A DNA stretch of 64,000 nt, from NCBI GenBank assembly GCA_035535015.1, contig DATLQU010000007.1, positions 1 to 64,000 of the forward strand. The letters run 5' to 3'. This document shows, piece by piece, positions 36,335 to 46,616 of this stretch (position 1 is the first letter of the stretch; every line of letters starts with the position of its first letter). The position numbers and the translations under genes were made by a program. This DNA comes from Palsa-661 sp035535015. GTDB lineage: Bacteria; Actinomycetota; Acidimicrobiia; Acidimicrobiales; UBA8190. The notes beneath the pieces are model-generated. The model did no database searches and was not told where the DNA came from. It worked only from the letters and a program-made list of their open reading frames with translations.

Positions 36335-36469
36335 ATGGCGCGTCAGGGGATCATGGACACGGAGATGACGACAGAGGGCGAAGAGGACATCGAGGCCGAG
36401 TTGTTCTTCTCGACACGAGAGATGGGTGTTGCCTGCTTCGTCTTTCCGGAGCTCGACGAGGAGTCTTGA
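36335..36469 (+). CDS. Small acidic protein (44 residues), putative
   Basis: An open frame of 44 codons: MARQGIMDTEMTTEGEEDIEAELFFSTREMGVACFVFPELDEES. It is preceded by AAGGGAGCTCGACG, a good ribosome binding site, and has an acidic middle (TEGEEDIEAE) and a hydrophobic VACFVF patch with one Cys. It lies in the 386-base gap between a propeller lipoprotein and an aldo/keto reductase. I know no family for it; it may be a small regulator or a chance frame. Ribosome binding site and codon use favour a real gene. Confidence 0.4.
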   Translation: MARQGIMDTEMTTEGEEDIEAELFFSTREMGVACFVFPELDEES

Positions 36470-36490
36470 GCACGCCCCTGATGTGACCGT

Positions 36491-37474
36491 TCAGAGGTTC
36501 ACCCGGGCCATGTGCTCGTCCGGGTAGCGGTTGCCGGTGGCCACGCCCTTCGGCGCCACCTTCTCGATGGCATCGAGGTCGGAGGCCGAGAGCTCGATGT
36601 CGAGGGCGGCGATGTTCTCTTCCAGGTATGTCCGTCGCTTCGTCCCCGGGATGGGCACGATGTCCTCGCCCTGGGCCAGCACCCAGGCCAGGGCGAGTTG
36701 GGACGACGTCACCCCGAACGTCGCCGCCAGTTCGGCCACCTTGTCCACCACGGCCAGGTTGCGGCCGAAGTTCTCTCCTTGGAATCGGGGCGAGAACCTC
36801 CGGAAGTCCGCCTCACCGAACTGGTCGGGACTGGTGATGCTGCCCGACAGGAAGCCGCGTCCGAGGGGGCTGTAGGGGACGAAGCCGATGCCGAGCTCCC
36901 GCACGGTGGCCAGGATCTCGTCCTCGGGCTCCCGGGTGAAGAGCGAGTACTCGCTCTGCAGGGCCGTCACCGGATGCACGGCGTGGGCCCGGCGGATGGT
37001 GGCCGGGGCCGCCTCGGATATGCCGAGGTGCCGGACCTTGCCGGCGGCGACGAGCTCGGACATGGCTCCCCACGTCTCTTCCACGGCCACCGTGGTGTCC
37101 ACCCGGTGCTGGTAGTAGAGGTCGATGACATCGACCCCGAGCCGCGCCAGGGAGGCGTCACAGGCGGCGCGGACATAGTCAGGGTGGCCGTTCACACCGA
37201 CGAAGCTTCCGTCGGCCCGCCGCTCGTTTCCGAACTTGGTGGCCAGCACCACCTCGCCACGGCGCCCGGCGACGGCCGTACCCACCAATTGCTCGTTCAC
37301 GAAGGGCCCGTACATGTCGGCCGTGTCGAGGAAGGTGACGCCGAGGTCGAGGGCCCGGTGGATGGTGGCGATCGATTCGGTGTCGTCCGCCGGCCCGTAG
37401 GACTGGCTCATCCCCATGCAGCCGAGTCCTTCGGCCGAGACGACTAGCCCCTGGCCCAGTGTGCGCATCTTCAT
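36491..37474 (-). CDS. Aldo/keto reductase
   Basis: A 327-residue NADPH-dependent aldo/keto reductase of the AKR13-like bacterial group. Catalytic residues are in FLDTADMYGPFVNE (Asp, Tyr), VLATKFGNERRADG (Lys) and YYQHRVDTTVAVEETWGAMSELV (His). It has VKARHLGISE-type context (GKVRHLGISEAAPATIRRAHAV), PYSPLGRGFLSG and IPIPGTKRRTYLEENI for cofactor binding. Start ATG 37474 follows AAGGGAC and could alternatively be 37468. It lies upstream of no obvious partner; DinB gene precedes it on the same strand. Confidence 0.92.
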   Translation of the reverse strand: MKMRTLGQGLVVSAEGLGCMGMSQSYGPADDTESIATIHRALDLGVTFLDTADMYGPFVNEQLVGTAVAGRRGEVVLATKFGNERRADGSFVGVNGHPDYVRAACDASLARLGVDVIDLYYQHRVDTTVAVEETWGAMSELVAAGKVRHLGISEAAPATIRRAHAVHPVTALQSEYSLFTREPEDEILATVRELGIGFVPYSPLGRGFLSGSITSPDQFGEADFRRFSPRFQGENFGRNLAVVDKVAELAATFGVTSSQLALAWVLAQGEDIVPIPGTKRRTYLEENIAALDIELSASDLDAIEKVAPKGVATGNRYPDEHMARVNL

Positions 37475-37520
37475 CTCCGTGGTCCCTTCTCTGTCTCAGG
37501 TGGCCGGTCGTCCATGCCCC

Positions 37521-38039
37521 TCATCGGTCGGTGGCCTCGTCGGACGCGGGCGATCCGATGTCGGTCAGGTGGTGGACGCACTCGTGCACAGTATGGAGCC
37601 CGATCCACTCCACCGTCCGCACCGCCGTGGTCGGCCAGTGGTAGAGACCGGTCCGGCTCCAGCCTTCGTCGTCCAGGGCCTCGAAAGCGTCGGCCAGGGC
37701 GTCGGCCCGGGCTTGGAGTTCCCCCGCCACCACCGTCGGGTCCTGCGCGTTGTAGCGCTCCTCGAGCACCCGCTCGTCGCGCCGCATGGGGGCGAAGGAA
37801 GGCTCGTCCCCGACGAGGGCGAGCAGCACCCGCTCCCGTTGGACGGCCAGGACATCACGGACGTGACAGCCGTACTCGAGGGCCGACCAGACACCGGCCC
37901 GGGGGTGGGCCCGAAGGCGCTCGCTCCCGGTGCTCTGGAGGACCTGGCGGTAGCGGCCGGCCAGCGCCCGCAGCTCGGGTGCGATCTCCGCCCGGCCCAG
38001 GGTGCCGTACGCACAGCCGCACTCGGCACAGGCCTCCAC
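37521..38039 (-). CDS. DinB-family metal-binding protein
   Basis: A 172-residue four-helix bundle protein. The N-terminus has a CAECGCAYG zinc-ribbon-like motif, GVWSALEYGCHVRDVLAVQRERV contains the first metal His, and IGLHTVHECVHHLTDIG contains the His-x-x-x-His pair. DinB-fold proteins bind a divalent metal and include mycothiol-dependent enzymes; this subgroup (also called methyltransferase type 12-like in some annotations) is of unknown reaction. The GTG at 38039 is taken as start since it begins the Cys motif. It is divergent from the aconitase gene, with 127 bases between them. Confidence 0.8.
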   Translation of the reverse strand: MEACAECGCAYGTLGRAEIAPELRALAGRYRQVLQSTGSERLRAHPRAGVWSALEYGCHVRDVLAVQRERVLLALVGDEPSFAPMRRDERVLEERYNAQDPTVVAGELQARADALADAFEALDDEGWSRTGLYHWPTTAVRTVEWIGLHTVHECVHHLTDIGSPASDEATDR

Positions 38040-38166
38040 GCACCCCGACCCTAACGGTGCTCCCCGGCCACCGGCACCGGGCCGGCCGGCGATGCCCGAG
38101 CGGGCTCGGCCCGGCCGGGATCGGGAGTGGGATGTCCGAGGGCGCGCCGGGGAGCAGAATGGACCC

Positions 38167-40863
<2,697 letters not shown>

Positions 40864-40963
40864 CTTGGCCGGCCCGGTCCGGCGGCCAATCGGATCGGCA
40901 CCGCGGGGCGCGTCACCGGGACAGAAATGTCGGTGGCGACGATTACGCGAGGACGGCCCCCTC

Positions 40964-40969
40964 TACACT
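40964..40969 (+). promoter_or_regulatory. Leaderless -10 element (TACACT)
   Basis: TACACT ends 8 bases before the ATG at 40978; there is no Shine-Dalgarno site. Confidence 0.45.
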
Positions 40970-40977
40970 GCCTCGCC

Positions 40978-42768
40978 ATGCCAGGCCGGCGGCGCGTCAC
41001 CAACCTCCCGGCGTCGCTGCTGCTCGCCCTGACGCTGTCGCTGTCGCTGTCGCTGGCTCTGGCCGCAGCCGACGGCATCGGCACCGCCGCTGCGGCATCG
41101 GCACCGGGACCCCGTACCGCATCGGTGATCGTCACCGCCGCCGTCTACGACCATGACGCCCCCGATCCCGACATCATCCGTGTGGGGCCGACCTATTACG
41201 TCTACACGACGGCGGGGAACTCCGGACACATCCCGGTGCTCTCCTCGACCGACCTGCAGCACTGGACGAACCTGGGCGATGCCCTACCCGTCCTTCCCAG
41301 CTGGGAGAAGCCGGGTCAGACCTGGGCCCCCGGGGTCGTCCTCCTCGACGGGGTCTACGTCATGTACTACGCCACGCAGCGCCGGGGCGACGGCGAGGAG
41401 TGCATCTCCGAGGCCAGGGCGGCGTCGCCGGCGGGACCGTTCACCGACACGAGCATCCAACCCCTCATCTGCCAGACGAGCATCGGGGGATCGCTCGATC
41501 CCCAGCCCTTTCTCGATCCGTCGGGCACGGCCTATCTCTACTGGAAGTCGAACGGCGGCGACGGCGCCCTGCCCATTGCCGGTGACATCTGGGTGGCCCA
41601 ACTCTCCGCCGACGGAAGCGCCGTGGTCGGCGACGAGGTCCACCTCCTCACCGAGACCCAGTCGTGGGAGTCCACCGTCGAGAACCCGGCCATGGTCTAC
41701 GAACAGGGAAGCTACGTCCTGTTCTATTCGGGCGGCCTCTGGAACAGCGCCGGCTACGGCGTCGGCTACGCCGTCTGCGCCGGCCCTGTCGGTCCCTGCA
41801 CCAAGCCCGAGCAGAGTCCGGTCCTTCATTCCGACTCCGTGCGCCTCGGCCCCGGGGGCGAGTCGCTCGTGACCGATGCCGGCGGGAACTGGTGGATGGC
41901 CTACGCGGCATGGGACGGACCGGCGAGCGACTACTCCTACCAGGCCGGTGAGTTCCGCAGCCTCTGGCTGGCCCCGGTCAGCTTCACCGGCTCGACCCCC
42001 GACATCGCCGCCGGCCAGGCCCCCGAGGGATACCGGATGACCGCCTCCGACGGCGGGGTCTTCGCCTTCGGCGCCGCCCCCTTCTACGGCTCCATGGGCG
42101 GCAAGCGCCTCGACGCCCCCATCGTGGGCAACGCCGCCGATCCGAACGGCGGCTACTGGCAGGTGGCCTCGGACGGCGGGGTCTTCGCCTTCGGCGCCCC
42201 CTTCTACGGCTCGATGGGCGGCCGACCGTTGGACAAGCCCGTGGTGGGTATGGTCGCCACCCCCGACGGAGGGGGCTACTGGCTGGTGGCCTCGGACGGC
42301 GGGGTCTTCGCCTTCGGCGACGCCGCCTTCCTCGGCTCCCTCGGAGGCATCCCACTGGCCAAGCCCGTCGTCGGCATCGCCGCACCGGCCGGGGGCCACG
42401 GCTACTGGTTGGTGGCCTCGGACGGCGGGGTCTTCACCTTCGGCAACGCCCGGTTCTGGGGATCGCTCGGATCGGTGGTCCTGGCCCGGCCCGTCGTGGG
42501 CGTGGCGGCCATGCCCCAGGGCGGGGGGTATTGGCTGGTGGCCTCGGACGGCGGGGTCTTCACCTTCGGCAACGCCCAGTTCTTCGGCTCCACGGGATCG
42601 GTCGCCCTGGCCCGGCCCATCGTGGCCATCATCGCCGGACCGGGAAGCGGGGGGTATTGGCTGGTGGCCTCGGACGGCGGGGTCTTCACTTTCGGCGACG
42701 CCCAGTTCCGGGGATCCATGGGTGGCGTCGCCCTCGACCGACCGGTGGTGGCGGGCGCCGCCGCCTGA
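40978..42768 (+). CDS. Secreted GH43-like glycosidase with six C-terminal propeller-type repeats
   Basis: A 596-residue secreted protein. A signal peptide (PGRRRVTNLP then LLLALTLSLSLSLALAA) precedes a five-bladed GH43-type domain: HDAPDPDIIRVGPTYYVYTT has the catalytic-base Asp, and GQTWAPGVVLLDGVYVMYYA and WESTVENPAMVYEQGSYVLFYSGG follow, the latter with the likely catalytic Glu. From about residue 352 to the end are six copies of a roughly 40-residue repeat (YWLVASDGGVFTFGDAQFxGSxGG). GH43 enzymes act on arabinans, xylans and similar sugars; the repeats may bind carbohydrate or the cell surface. The ATG at 40978 starts the signal peptide. Confidence 0.88.
   Translation: MPGRRRVTNLPASLLLALTLSLSLSLALAAADGIGTAAAASAPGPRTASVIVTAAVYDHDAPDPDIIRVGPTYYVYTTAGNSGHIPVLSSTDLQHWTNLGDALPVLPSWEKPGQTWAPGVVLLDGVYVMYYATQRRGDGEECISEARAASPAGPFTDTSIQPLICQTSIGGSLDPQPFLDPSGTAYLYWKSNGGDGALPIAGDIWVAQLSADGSAVVGDEVHLLTETQSWESTVENPAMVYEQGSYVLFYSGGLWNSAGYGVGYAVCAGPVGPCTKPEQSPVLHSDSVRLGPGGESLVTDAGGNWWMAYAAWDGPASDYSYQAGEFRSLWLAPVSFTGSTPDIAAGQAPEGYRMTASDGGVFAFGAAPFYGSMGGKRLDAPIVGNAADPNGGYWQVASDGGVFAFGAPFYGSMGGRPLDKPVVGMVATPDGGGYWLVASDGGVFAFGDAAFLGSLGGIPLAKPVVGIAAPAGGHGYWLVASDGGVFTFGNARFWGSLGSVVLARPVVGVAAMPQGGGYWLVASDGGVFTFGNAQFFGSTGSVALARPIVAIIAGPGSGGYWLVASDGGVFTFGDAQFRGSMGGVALDRPVVAGAAA
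42028..42762 (+). repeat. Six tandem coding repeats (about 120-126 bp each)
   Basis: Each copy encodes GYWLVASDGGVFTFG followed by an aromatic-rich strand, a GSxGG turn and a PVVGIAA strand. The core GGCCTCGGACGGCGGGGTCTTC is near-identical at DNA level in the copies, so it is an expanding or homogenising repeat; the second copy is one residue shorter. Confidence 0.9.
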
Positions 42769-42774
42769 TCGGGC

Positions 42775-43128
42775 TCAGTCCCGGGGACCCTCCATGATCA
42801 CCACCGGCTCTTCGGTCAGGACGAAGGCCAGCCGGGAGACGTCCAGGAACTTGGGCAGGTCGGCCCAGACGTCGGCGAAGTCCTTCTCGGCGACGTGGGC
42901 GTTGTACTCGTCCATCGAGGCGAACCACTGCTCGGTGACCCCGTCGTAGGAGCCGTCGTCTTCGTCTGCGTACTCCGACAGCGGCCGGTGCCGTTGCTCG
43001 TAGCGGATGACATGGCTGCCACTGCGGGTCGACGCCACCAGGGGGCCGTGGTTGTTGCGCCAGTAGGCATGGAAGTCCTCGGGGGACATCCCGTCCTTGC
43101 GCCGAAGAAGACAGGTGAGCTTGATCAT
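42775..43128 (-). CDS. EthD-domain protein
   Basis: A 117-residue ferredoxin-fold protein: MIKLTCLLRRKDGMSPEDFHAYWRNNHGPLV is the EthD signature (the H-A-Y-W-R-x-N-H-G-P motif), and FADVWADLPKFLDVSRLAFVL is the late helix. EthD proteins accompany cytochrome P450s or act as dimeric barrel isomerases or monooxygenases. A GGAGGA site sits 6 bases before the ATG. It is convergent with the GH43 gene, with only 6 bases between stops, and divergent to nothing; the serine protease gene follows on the same strand. Its function is unknown. Confidence 0.85.
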   Translation of the reverse strand: MIKLTCLLRRKDGMSPEDFHAYWRNNHGPLVASTRSGSHVIRYEQRHRPLSEYADEDDGSYDGVTEQWFASMDEYNAHVAEKDFADVWADLPKFLDVSRLAFVLTEEPVVIMEGPRD

Positions 43129-43229
43129 CGGGGTTCCTCCGCTCTCGGGCTCGCCGCGGTCCGCGAGGTTGCCACGAAGACCACCATCATGCCGTGCGGG
43201 ACCCTCCCGGGACCCGTCCTCGCCCCGGC

Positions 43230-44150
43230 TCAGCCGGCGGAGGGGGTGTCGTCGGCTGGGGACACGTCGGGTGAGGACAGGCGGACCGAGACGGTCAGCT
43301 CGTCGGCCCCGCGTACGACGGCCAGCTCGACGGCCGCGGCCGGACCGGCTCCCTCGAGAGCGCCGGCCAGCTCGTCGACGCTCGCCACCGGCGTCCCGGC
43401 CACGGCCACCACCAGGTCACCCTGACGGATGCCGGAGGTGGCGGCGGGCCCGCCCTCCTCCACCGCCCGGACCAGGATCCCATCGCGATCGGGCAGGCCC
43501 ACCGACCGGCGCAACCTCCGGGCCACCGGGGAGGGGGCCACGGCGATGCCGAGCCGCGGTCGGCGGGGCTCCTCGCCCCGGCCGAGGGCGTCGACCCGGC
43601 GCTTCAACTCCTCGTTGGCCGGCATGGCCAGGTAGAAGCCGTCTCCCACCCGGTGGGTGTCGATCCCCACGAACTTCCCGGCGCTGTCCACCAGGGGTCC
43701 ACCCGACGATCCCCGGGCCAGGGGGGCGGTGTGCTCCAGGGCGCCGCCCACCTTCCGGCCGCCGGGTCCGCGGAATCCCACGTCGACGGCCGAGACGAAA
43801 CCGACGCTGGCCCGCAGTCCCCGTCCGCCCGGATTGGCGAAACCGAGGACGGCGTCGCCCATGCCGACCGGCCGGCTGCTCCACTCGAGCGGGCCGGCGC
43901 CGGCGGTGTCGACGGCCAGCACCGCCAGGTCGCCGTCGATGTCGACACCGGTGGCCCGGCCCGGCACCCGCCGGCCGTCGGCGAAGGTCACCACCGTCTC
44001 CTCACCCCGGAGGTTGTGGGCATTGGTCACCACCACCCCGTCACCGACCACGGCGCCGCTCCCCCCGGCCCCCACGCCGACCACCGACGGCCCGACCGTC
44101 TCCAGCGCGCTCCGCACGGCGGCCGACAGCTCCTCCAGCACCTTTCCCAT
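43230..44150 (-). CDS. S1C-type serine protease with PDZ domain, no export signal
   Basis: A 306-residue HtrA-like protease. The catalytic triad is complete: His in GVVVTNAHNLRG, Asp in VDIDGDLAVLAVD and Ser in LARGSSGGPLVDSAG. A PDZ domain follows (about residues 200-290, LGIAVAPSPVARRLRRSVGL and RQGDLVVAVAGTPVASVDELAGAL). There is no signal peptide or N-terminal membrane helix, so this should be a cytoplasmic protease, unlike most HtrA proteins. It is divergent from the HxlR gene across an AT-rich gap with a 20-bp palindrome. Substrate unknown. Confidence 0.88.
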   Translation of the reverse strand: MGKVLEELSAAVRSALETVGPSVVGVGAGGSGAVVGDGVVVTNAHNLRGEETVVTFADGRRVPGRATGVDIDGDLAVLAVDTAGAGPLEWSSRPVGMGDAVLGFANPGGRGLRASVGFVSAVDVGFRGPGGRKVGGALEHTAPLARGSSGGPLVDSAGKFVGIDTHRVGDGFYLAMPANEELKRRVDALGRGEEPRRPRLGIAVAPSPVARRLRRSVGLPDRDGILVRAVEEGGPAATSGIRQGDLVVAVAGTPVASVDELAGALEGAGPAAAVELAVVRGADELTVSVRLSSPDVSPADDTPSAG

Positions 44151-44213
44151 TCTCCGACCTCCCGAGATTTTCCGACCGGCACGGCTCCGGCTCTCTCACT
44201 TTGAACTATTTAC

Positions 44214-44233
44214 TAGTTACTTGCAAGTTACTA
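44214..44233. promoter_or_regulatory. HxlR-type operator palindrome
   Basis: TAGTTACTTGCAAGTTACTA is a 20-bp inverted repeat with 9 of 10 pairs matched, in the locally AT-rich gap between the divergent protease and HxlR genes. Dimeric winged-helix HxlR/MarR regulators bind this kind of site, so the downstream HxlR protein probably controls both genes from here. Confidence 0.65.
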
Positions 44234-44279
44234 TTGAGTACCATACAGGGAAGGGCCCCGGGTGCGCGGACGTCGAACG

Positions 44280-44708
44280 GTGAGCCAGGATGAGCCGGTG
44301 ACCTCGGGTTTGGACGCGGCGATGGCCAGGGTGGGCGACCGCTGGACCCTGGTGGTGGTCGATGCCCTGCTCGAAGGGCCACGGCGCTTCTCCGAGCTCC
44401 AGAGCGACATCCCCCGGCTGGCCCCGAACGTCTTGACCGCCCGGCTCCGGCGCCTCGAAGGTCAGGGCCTGATCCTGGCCGTCCCCTACTCCGACCGCCC
44501 GCCCCGGCTCGAGTACCGGATCACCGAAGCCGGCCGGGAGCTGGCCGGGGCGCTGCGGCTGCTGGCCCGTTGGGGGTCCCGGGAGTCCGGGGGCGAGGTG
44601 GAGGGCCCGCACCACCGCGCCTGTGGCACCGCCCTCGAGACCCGCTGGTTCTGTCCCACCTGTGCCCGCGTCACCGACGACGCCGACGACGACCTCCGCT
44701 GGATCTGA
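44280..44708 (+). CDS. HxlR-family winged-helix transcriptional regulator
   Basis: A 142-residue regulator (from GTG 44280; the frame opens at a GTG at 44262, and a third GTG at 44298 is also possible). RVGDRWTLVVVDALLEGPRRFSELQSDIPRLAPNVLTARLRRLEGQGLI is the HxlR signature with the recognition helix in the middle. The C-terminus adds a four-Cys-type tail (HHRACGTALETRWFCPTCARV) that could bind zinc, not seen in all HxlR proteins. HxlR proteins respond to aldehydes, quinones or drugs. The palindrome at 44214-44233 is a likely self-operator. Confidence 0.88.
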   Translation: MSQDEPVTSGLDAAMARVGDRWTLVVVDALLEGPRRFSELQSDIPRLAPNVLTARLRRLEGQGLILAVPYSDRPPRLEYRITEAGRELAGALRLLARWGSRESGGEVEGPHHRACGTALETRWFCPTCARVTDDADDDLRWI

Positions 44709-45095
44709 TCAGGGATCCGGGGTCAGCATGGCCGTGATCTGGGCCAGGTCGAAGTAGTCGCGCCAGGCGCAGATCTTCCCGTCACGGATCTCGAACGTCC
44801 CCATCACCGGCAACGGTGCCGTGAGACTGCCCATGCTGAAGGTGTCGATCCGCTCGGTCAGCACCACGTTGTCGCGCACGGCCAGGTGGGTGGTCTCGAT
44901 GGTCATGCCTTCGGCCATGGCGAAGAAGCCCTCGATGAAGGCGACGGTGGCCTCGATACCGACAGCGGGGTCCATGGGGATGTTGTGGTAGACGACGTCG
45001 TCGGTGAAGAACGGCCGCAGGGCGGCGGCGTCGTGCTTACCGAAGACGTCGAGGAAATCCCGGACGATCCGCTCGGAGTCCTCTGACACTCCCAT
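44709..45095 (-). CDS. Limonene-1,2-epoxide hydrolase-like (SnoaL/NTF2-fold) protein
   Basis: A 128-residue NTF2-fold protein. RIVRDFLDVFGKHDAAALRPFFTDDVVYHNIPMDP is the family opening, and LTERIDTF (Arg, Asp) and WRDYFDLAQ (Asp) supply the Arg-Asp-Asp triad used by limonene-epoxide hydrolase to open an epoxide. All three residues are present. An AGGAGG site lies 6 bases before the ATG at 45095; the longer frame to 45209 has no such site. It sits convergent to the HxlR gene, whose stop is next to it. Its epoxide substrate is unknown. Confidence 0.85.
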   Translation of the reverse strand: MGVSEDSERIVRDFLDVFGKHDAAALRPFFTDDVVYHNIPMDPAVGIEATVAFIEGFFAMAEGMTIETTHLAVRDNVVLTERIDTFSMGSLTAPLPVMGTFEIRDGKICAWRDYFDLAQITAMLTPDP

Positions 45096-45171
45096 GGTGC
45101 ACCTCCTGATGCGACGGATCCTGTCGGCTCCACCGAGAGCATGGCCGCGGTCGGCCGTCGTGGTCCACCCC

Positions 45172-45217
45172 GGCCACAACCGGCACGGCACCCGGGCCAC
45201 AACCGGCACGGCACCCG
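45172..45217 (+). repeat. Two exact 23-bp tandem repeats
   Basis: A GGCCACAACCGGCACGGCAC-containing unit of 23 bp occurs twice with no gap (45172-45194, 45195-45217), upstream of the LEH-like gene on the minus strand. Confidence 0.8.
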
Positions 45218-45339
45218 GGCCGCACCCGGGCGGCGCCCGTGGGCGGGGCCGGCGATTTCACGGGTCGACGAGGCCTTCGCCGCGTTCTCCCCGCCGGGCC
45301 AAAGAGGGCCAGACCCCGGGCTATCCCGAAAGCCCACCC

Positions 45340-45520
45340 AGCCCACCCCTCTATCTCAAGGGCATAGGCGAGATCGCCCTCTCGACGAAGTCCGTCCTCC
45401 GGCTGGTGCGCCTCATGGACCGGGGGGGCGAGGTCCGTAGCCTGACGATCACCGGGACGGCCTCGCCGGGGGCCTGGCGGGCGAGCGTCTGCTTTCGCGC
45501 TGTAACCGGTCCGAGAGCGG
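45340..45520 (+). other. Coding-like segment without a start
   Basis: In frame with position 45004 the translation LYLKGIGEIALSTKSVLRLV, then RLMDRGGEVRSLTITGTASPGA, then WRASVCFRA looks like a real domain, with strong GC at third codon positions over about 60 codons, but no start codon with a ribosome binding site precedes it and no family is recognised. The rest of the 474-base gap (45096-45569) shows only the tandem repeat. It may be the remains of a small gene. Confidence 0.3.
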
Positions 45521-45569
45521 GGCCCGCCACTGCGCCATTTCGATCGTCTCTTCTTAAGCGCCTATTCGA

Positions 45570-46589
45570 TCAACCCGGGTCGGACCGACTCCGAAGGGCG
45601 CCGACGATCTCGGCGATGGTGCCGTCGCTGACCCGATACGGCGTGTAGAAGGCCACCCGGTCCACCAGTCCCCCGAAGCGGTCGACGATGGTGGCGGCCA
45701 CTTCCGTCGGCGAACCGACGGCGGCCAACTGCGACAGCATGAGGTCGTCGATGCGGGCGGGCATCTCGTCCCACCGACCGGCCTTGGAGAGGCCGTTCAA
45801 CTCGGGCTGGACCGCCTCCCATCCCTCCACCTCGAGAACCGGTCGGTAGGCGGGGGTGGAGGCGTAGAAGGCCAGGAGCCAGCGGACCCCGGTCCGGGCC
45901 GCCTCCATCTCGGCTTCACTGCGTCCGCAGCAGACGATCACCTCGGCCGTCACCTCGAGAGCGGAGCGATCCCTCTCTGCCCTTTCGAGGCCTCGCTCGA
46001 TGGCCGGAAGGGTCCGCCCGCGAAAGTGGGCGGCGGTGTTGAAGGGCATGACCAGCAGACCGTCGGCCACCTCGGCCGCCAGCCCGACCATCTGTGGTCC
46101 GAGACCGCCGATGGCGATGGCCGGCGGGCCGTAGGGATTGGGCCCGGGATTGAAGGTCGGCGGCATCAGGGTGTGGGTGGAGAATTCCCCGCGGAACTCG
46201 AGGCGCGCCCCCGTCTCCCAGGAGCCGAGGATGGCCCGCAGGGCGGCCACCTTCTCGCGCATCCGGGCCACCGGGCGTTCGAACTCGGCGCCATAGCGTT
46301 TTTCGATTTGGGCGCGCACCTGCGTTCCGAGTCCCAAAGTGAACCGGCCCTTCGACAGCAGCTGCAGGTCGTAGGCCTGGTGGGCCAGTTGGACGGGGTT
46401 ACGGGGGAAGGCGATGGCCACGTTGCTGATCAGCTGCAACGTGGTGGTCGCCCCGGCCGCCATGATCAACGGCGTGAAGACGTCGTGCGGACCCTCGAAG
46501 GTGAAGGCACCGTCGAGACCGAGGTCTTCGAGACGGCGGGCGTCCTCGGCCGCCGTGACGAATCCGGTCAGCTGCGTGTCGATCTTCAC
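45570..46589 (-). CDS. LLM-class F420-dependent oxidoreductase (TIGR03617 type)
   Basis: A 339-residue luciferase-like protein. Features: AEDARRLEDLGLDGAFTFEGPHDVFTPL near residue 15, ISNVAIAFPRNPVQLAHQAYDLQLLSKGRFTLGLGTQVRAQIEKRYG, PPAIAIGGLGPQMVGLAAEVADGLLVMPFN, and a normal C-terminus. GTLG-type context with the R-A-Q-I-E-K-R-Y-G motif is that of the TIGR03617 subfamily, an F420-type dehydrogenase group in actinobacteria. Start: a GTG at 46589, 6 bases after GGAGG. It stands between the LEH gene gap and the broken EAL gene. Confidence 0.9.
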   Translation of the reverse strand: MKIDTQLTGFVTAAEDARRLEDLGLDGAFTFEGPHDVFTPLIMAAGATTTLQLISNVAIAFPRNPVQLAHQAYDLQLLSKGRFTLGLGTQVRAQIEKRYGAEFERPVARMREKVAALRAILGSWETGARLEFRGEFSTHTLMPPTFNPGPNPYGPPAIAIGGLGPQMVGLAAEVADGLLVMPFNTAAHFRGRTLPAIERGLERAERDRSALEVTAEVIVCCGRSEAEMEAARTGVRWLLAFYASTPAYRPVLEVEGWEAVQPELNGLSKAGRWDEMPARIDDLMLSQLAAVGSPTEVAATIVDRFGGLVDRVAFYTPYRVSDGTIAEIVGALRSRSDPG

Positions 46590-46616
46590 CGGGAACCTCC
46601 GTCCGCTTGGCCGGTG

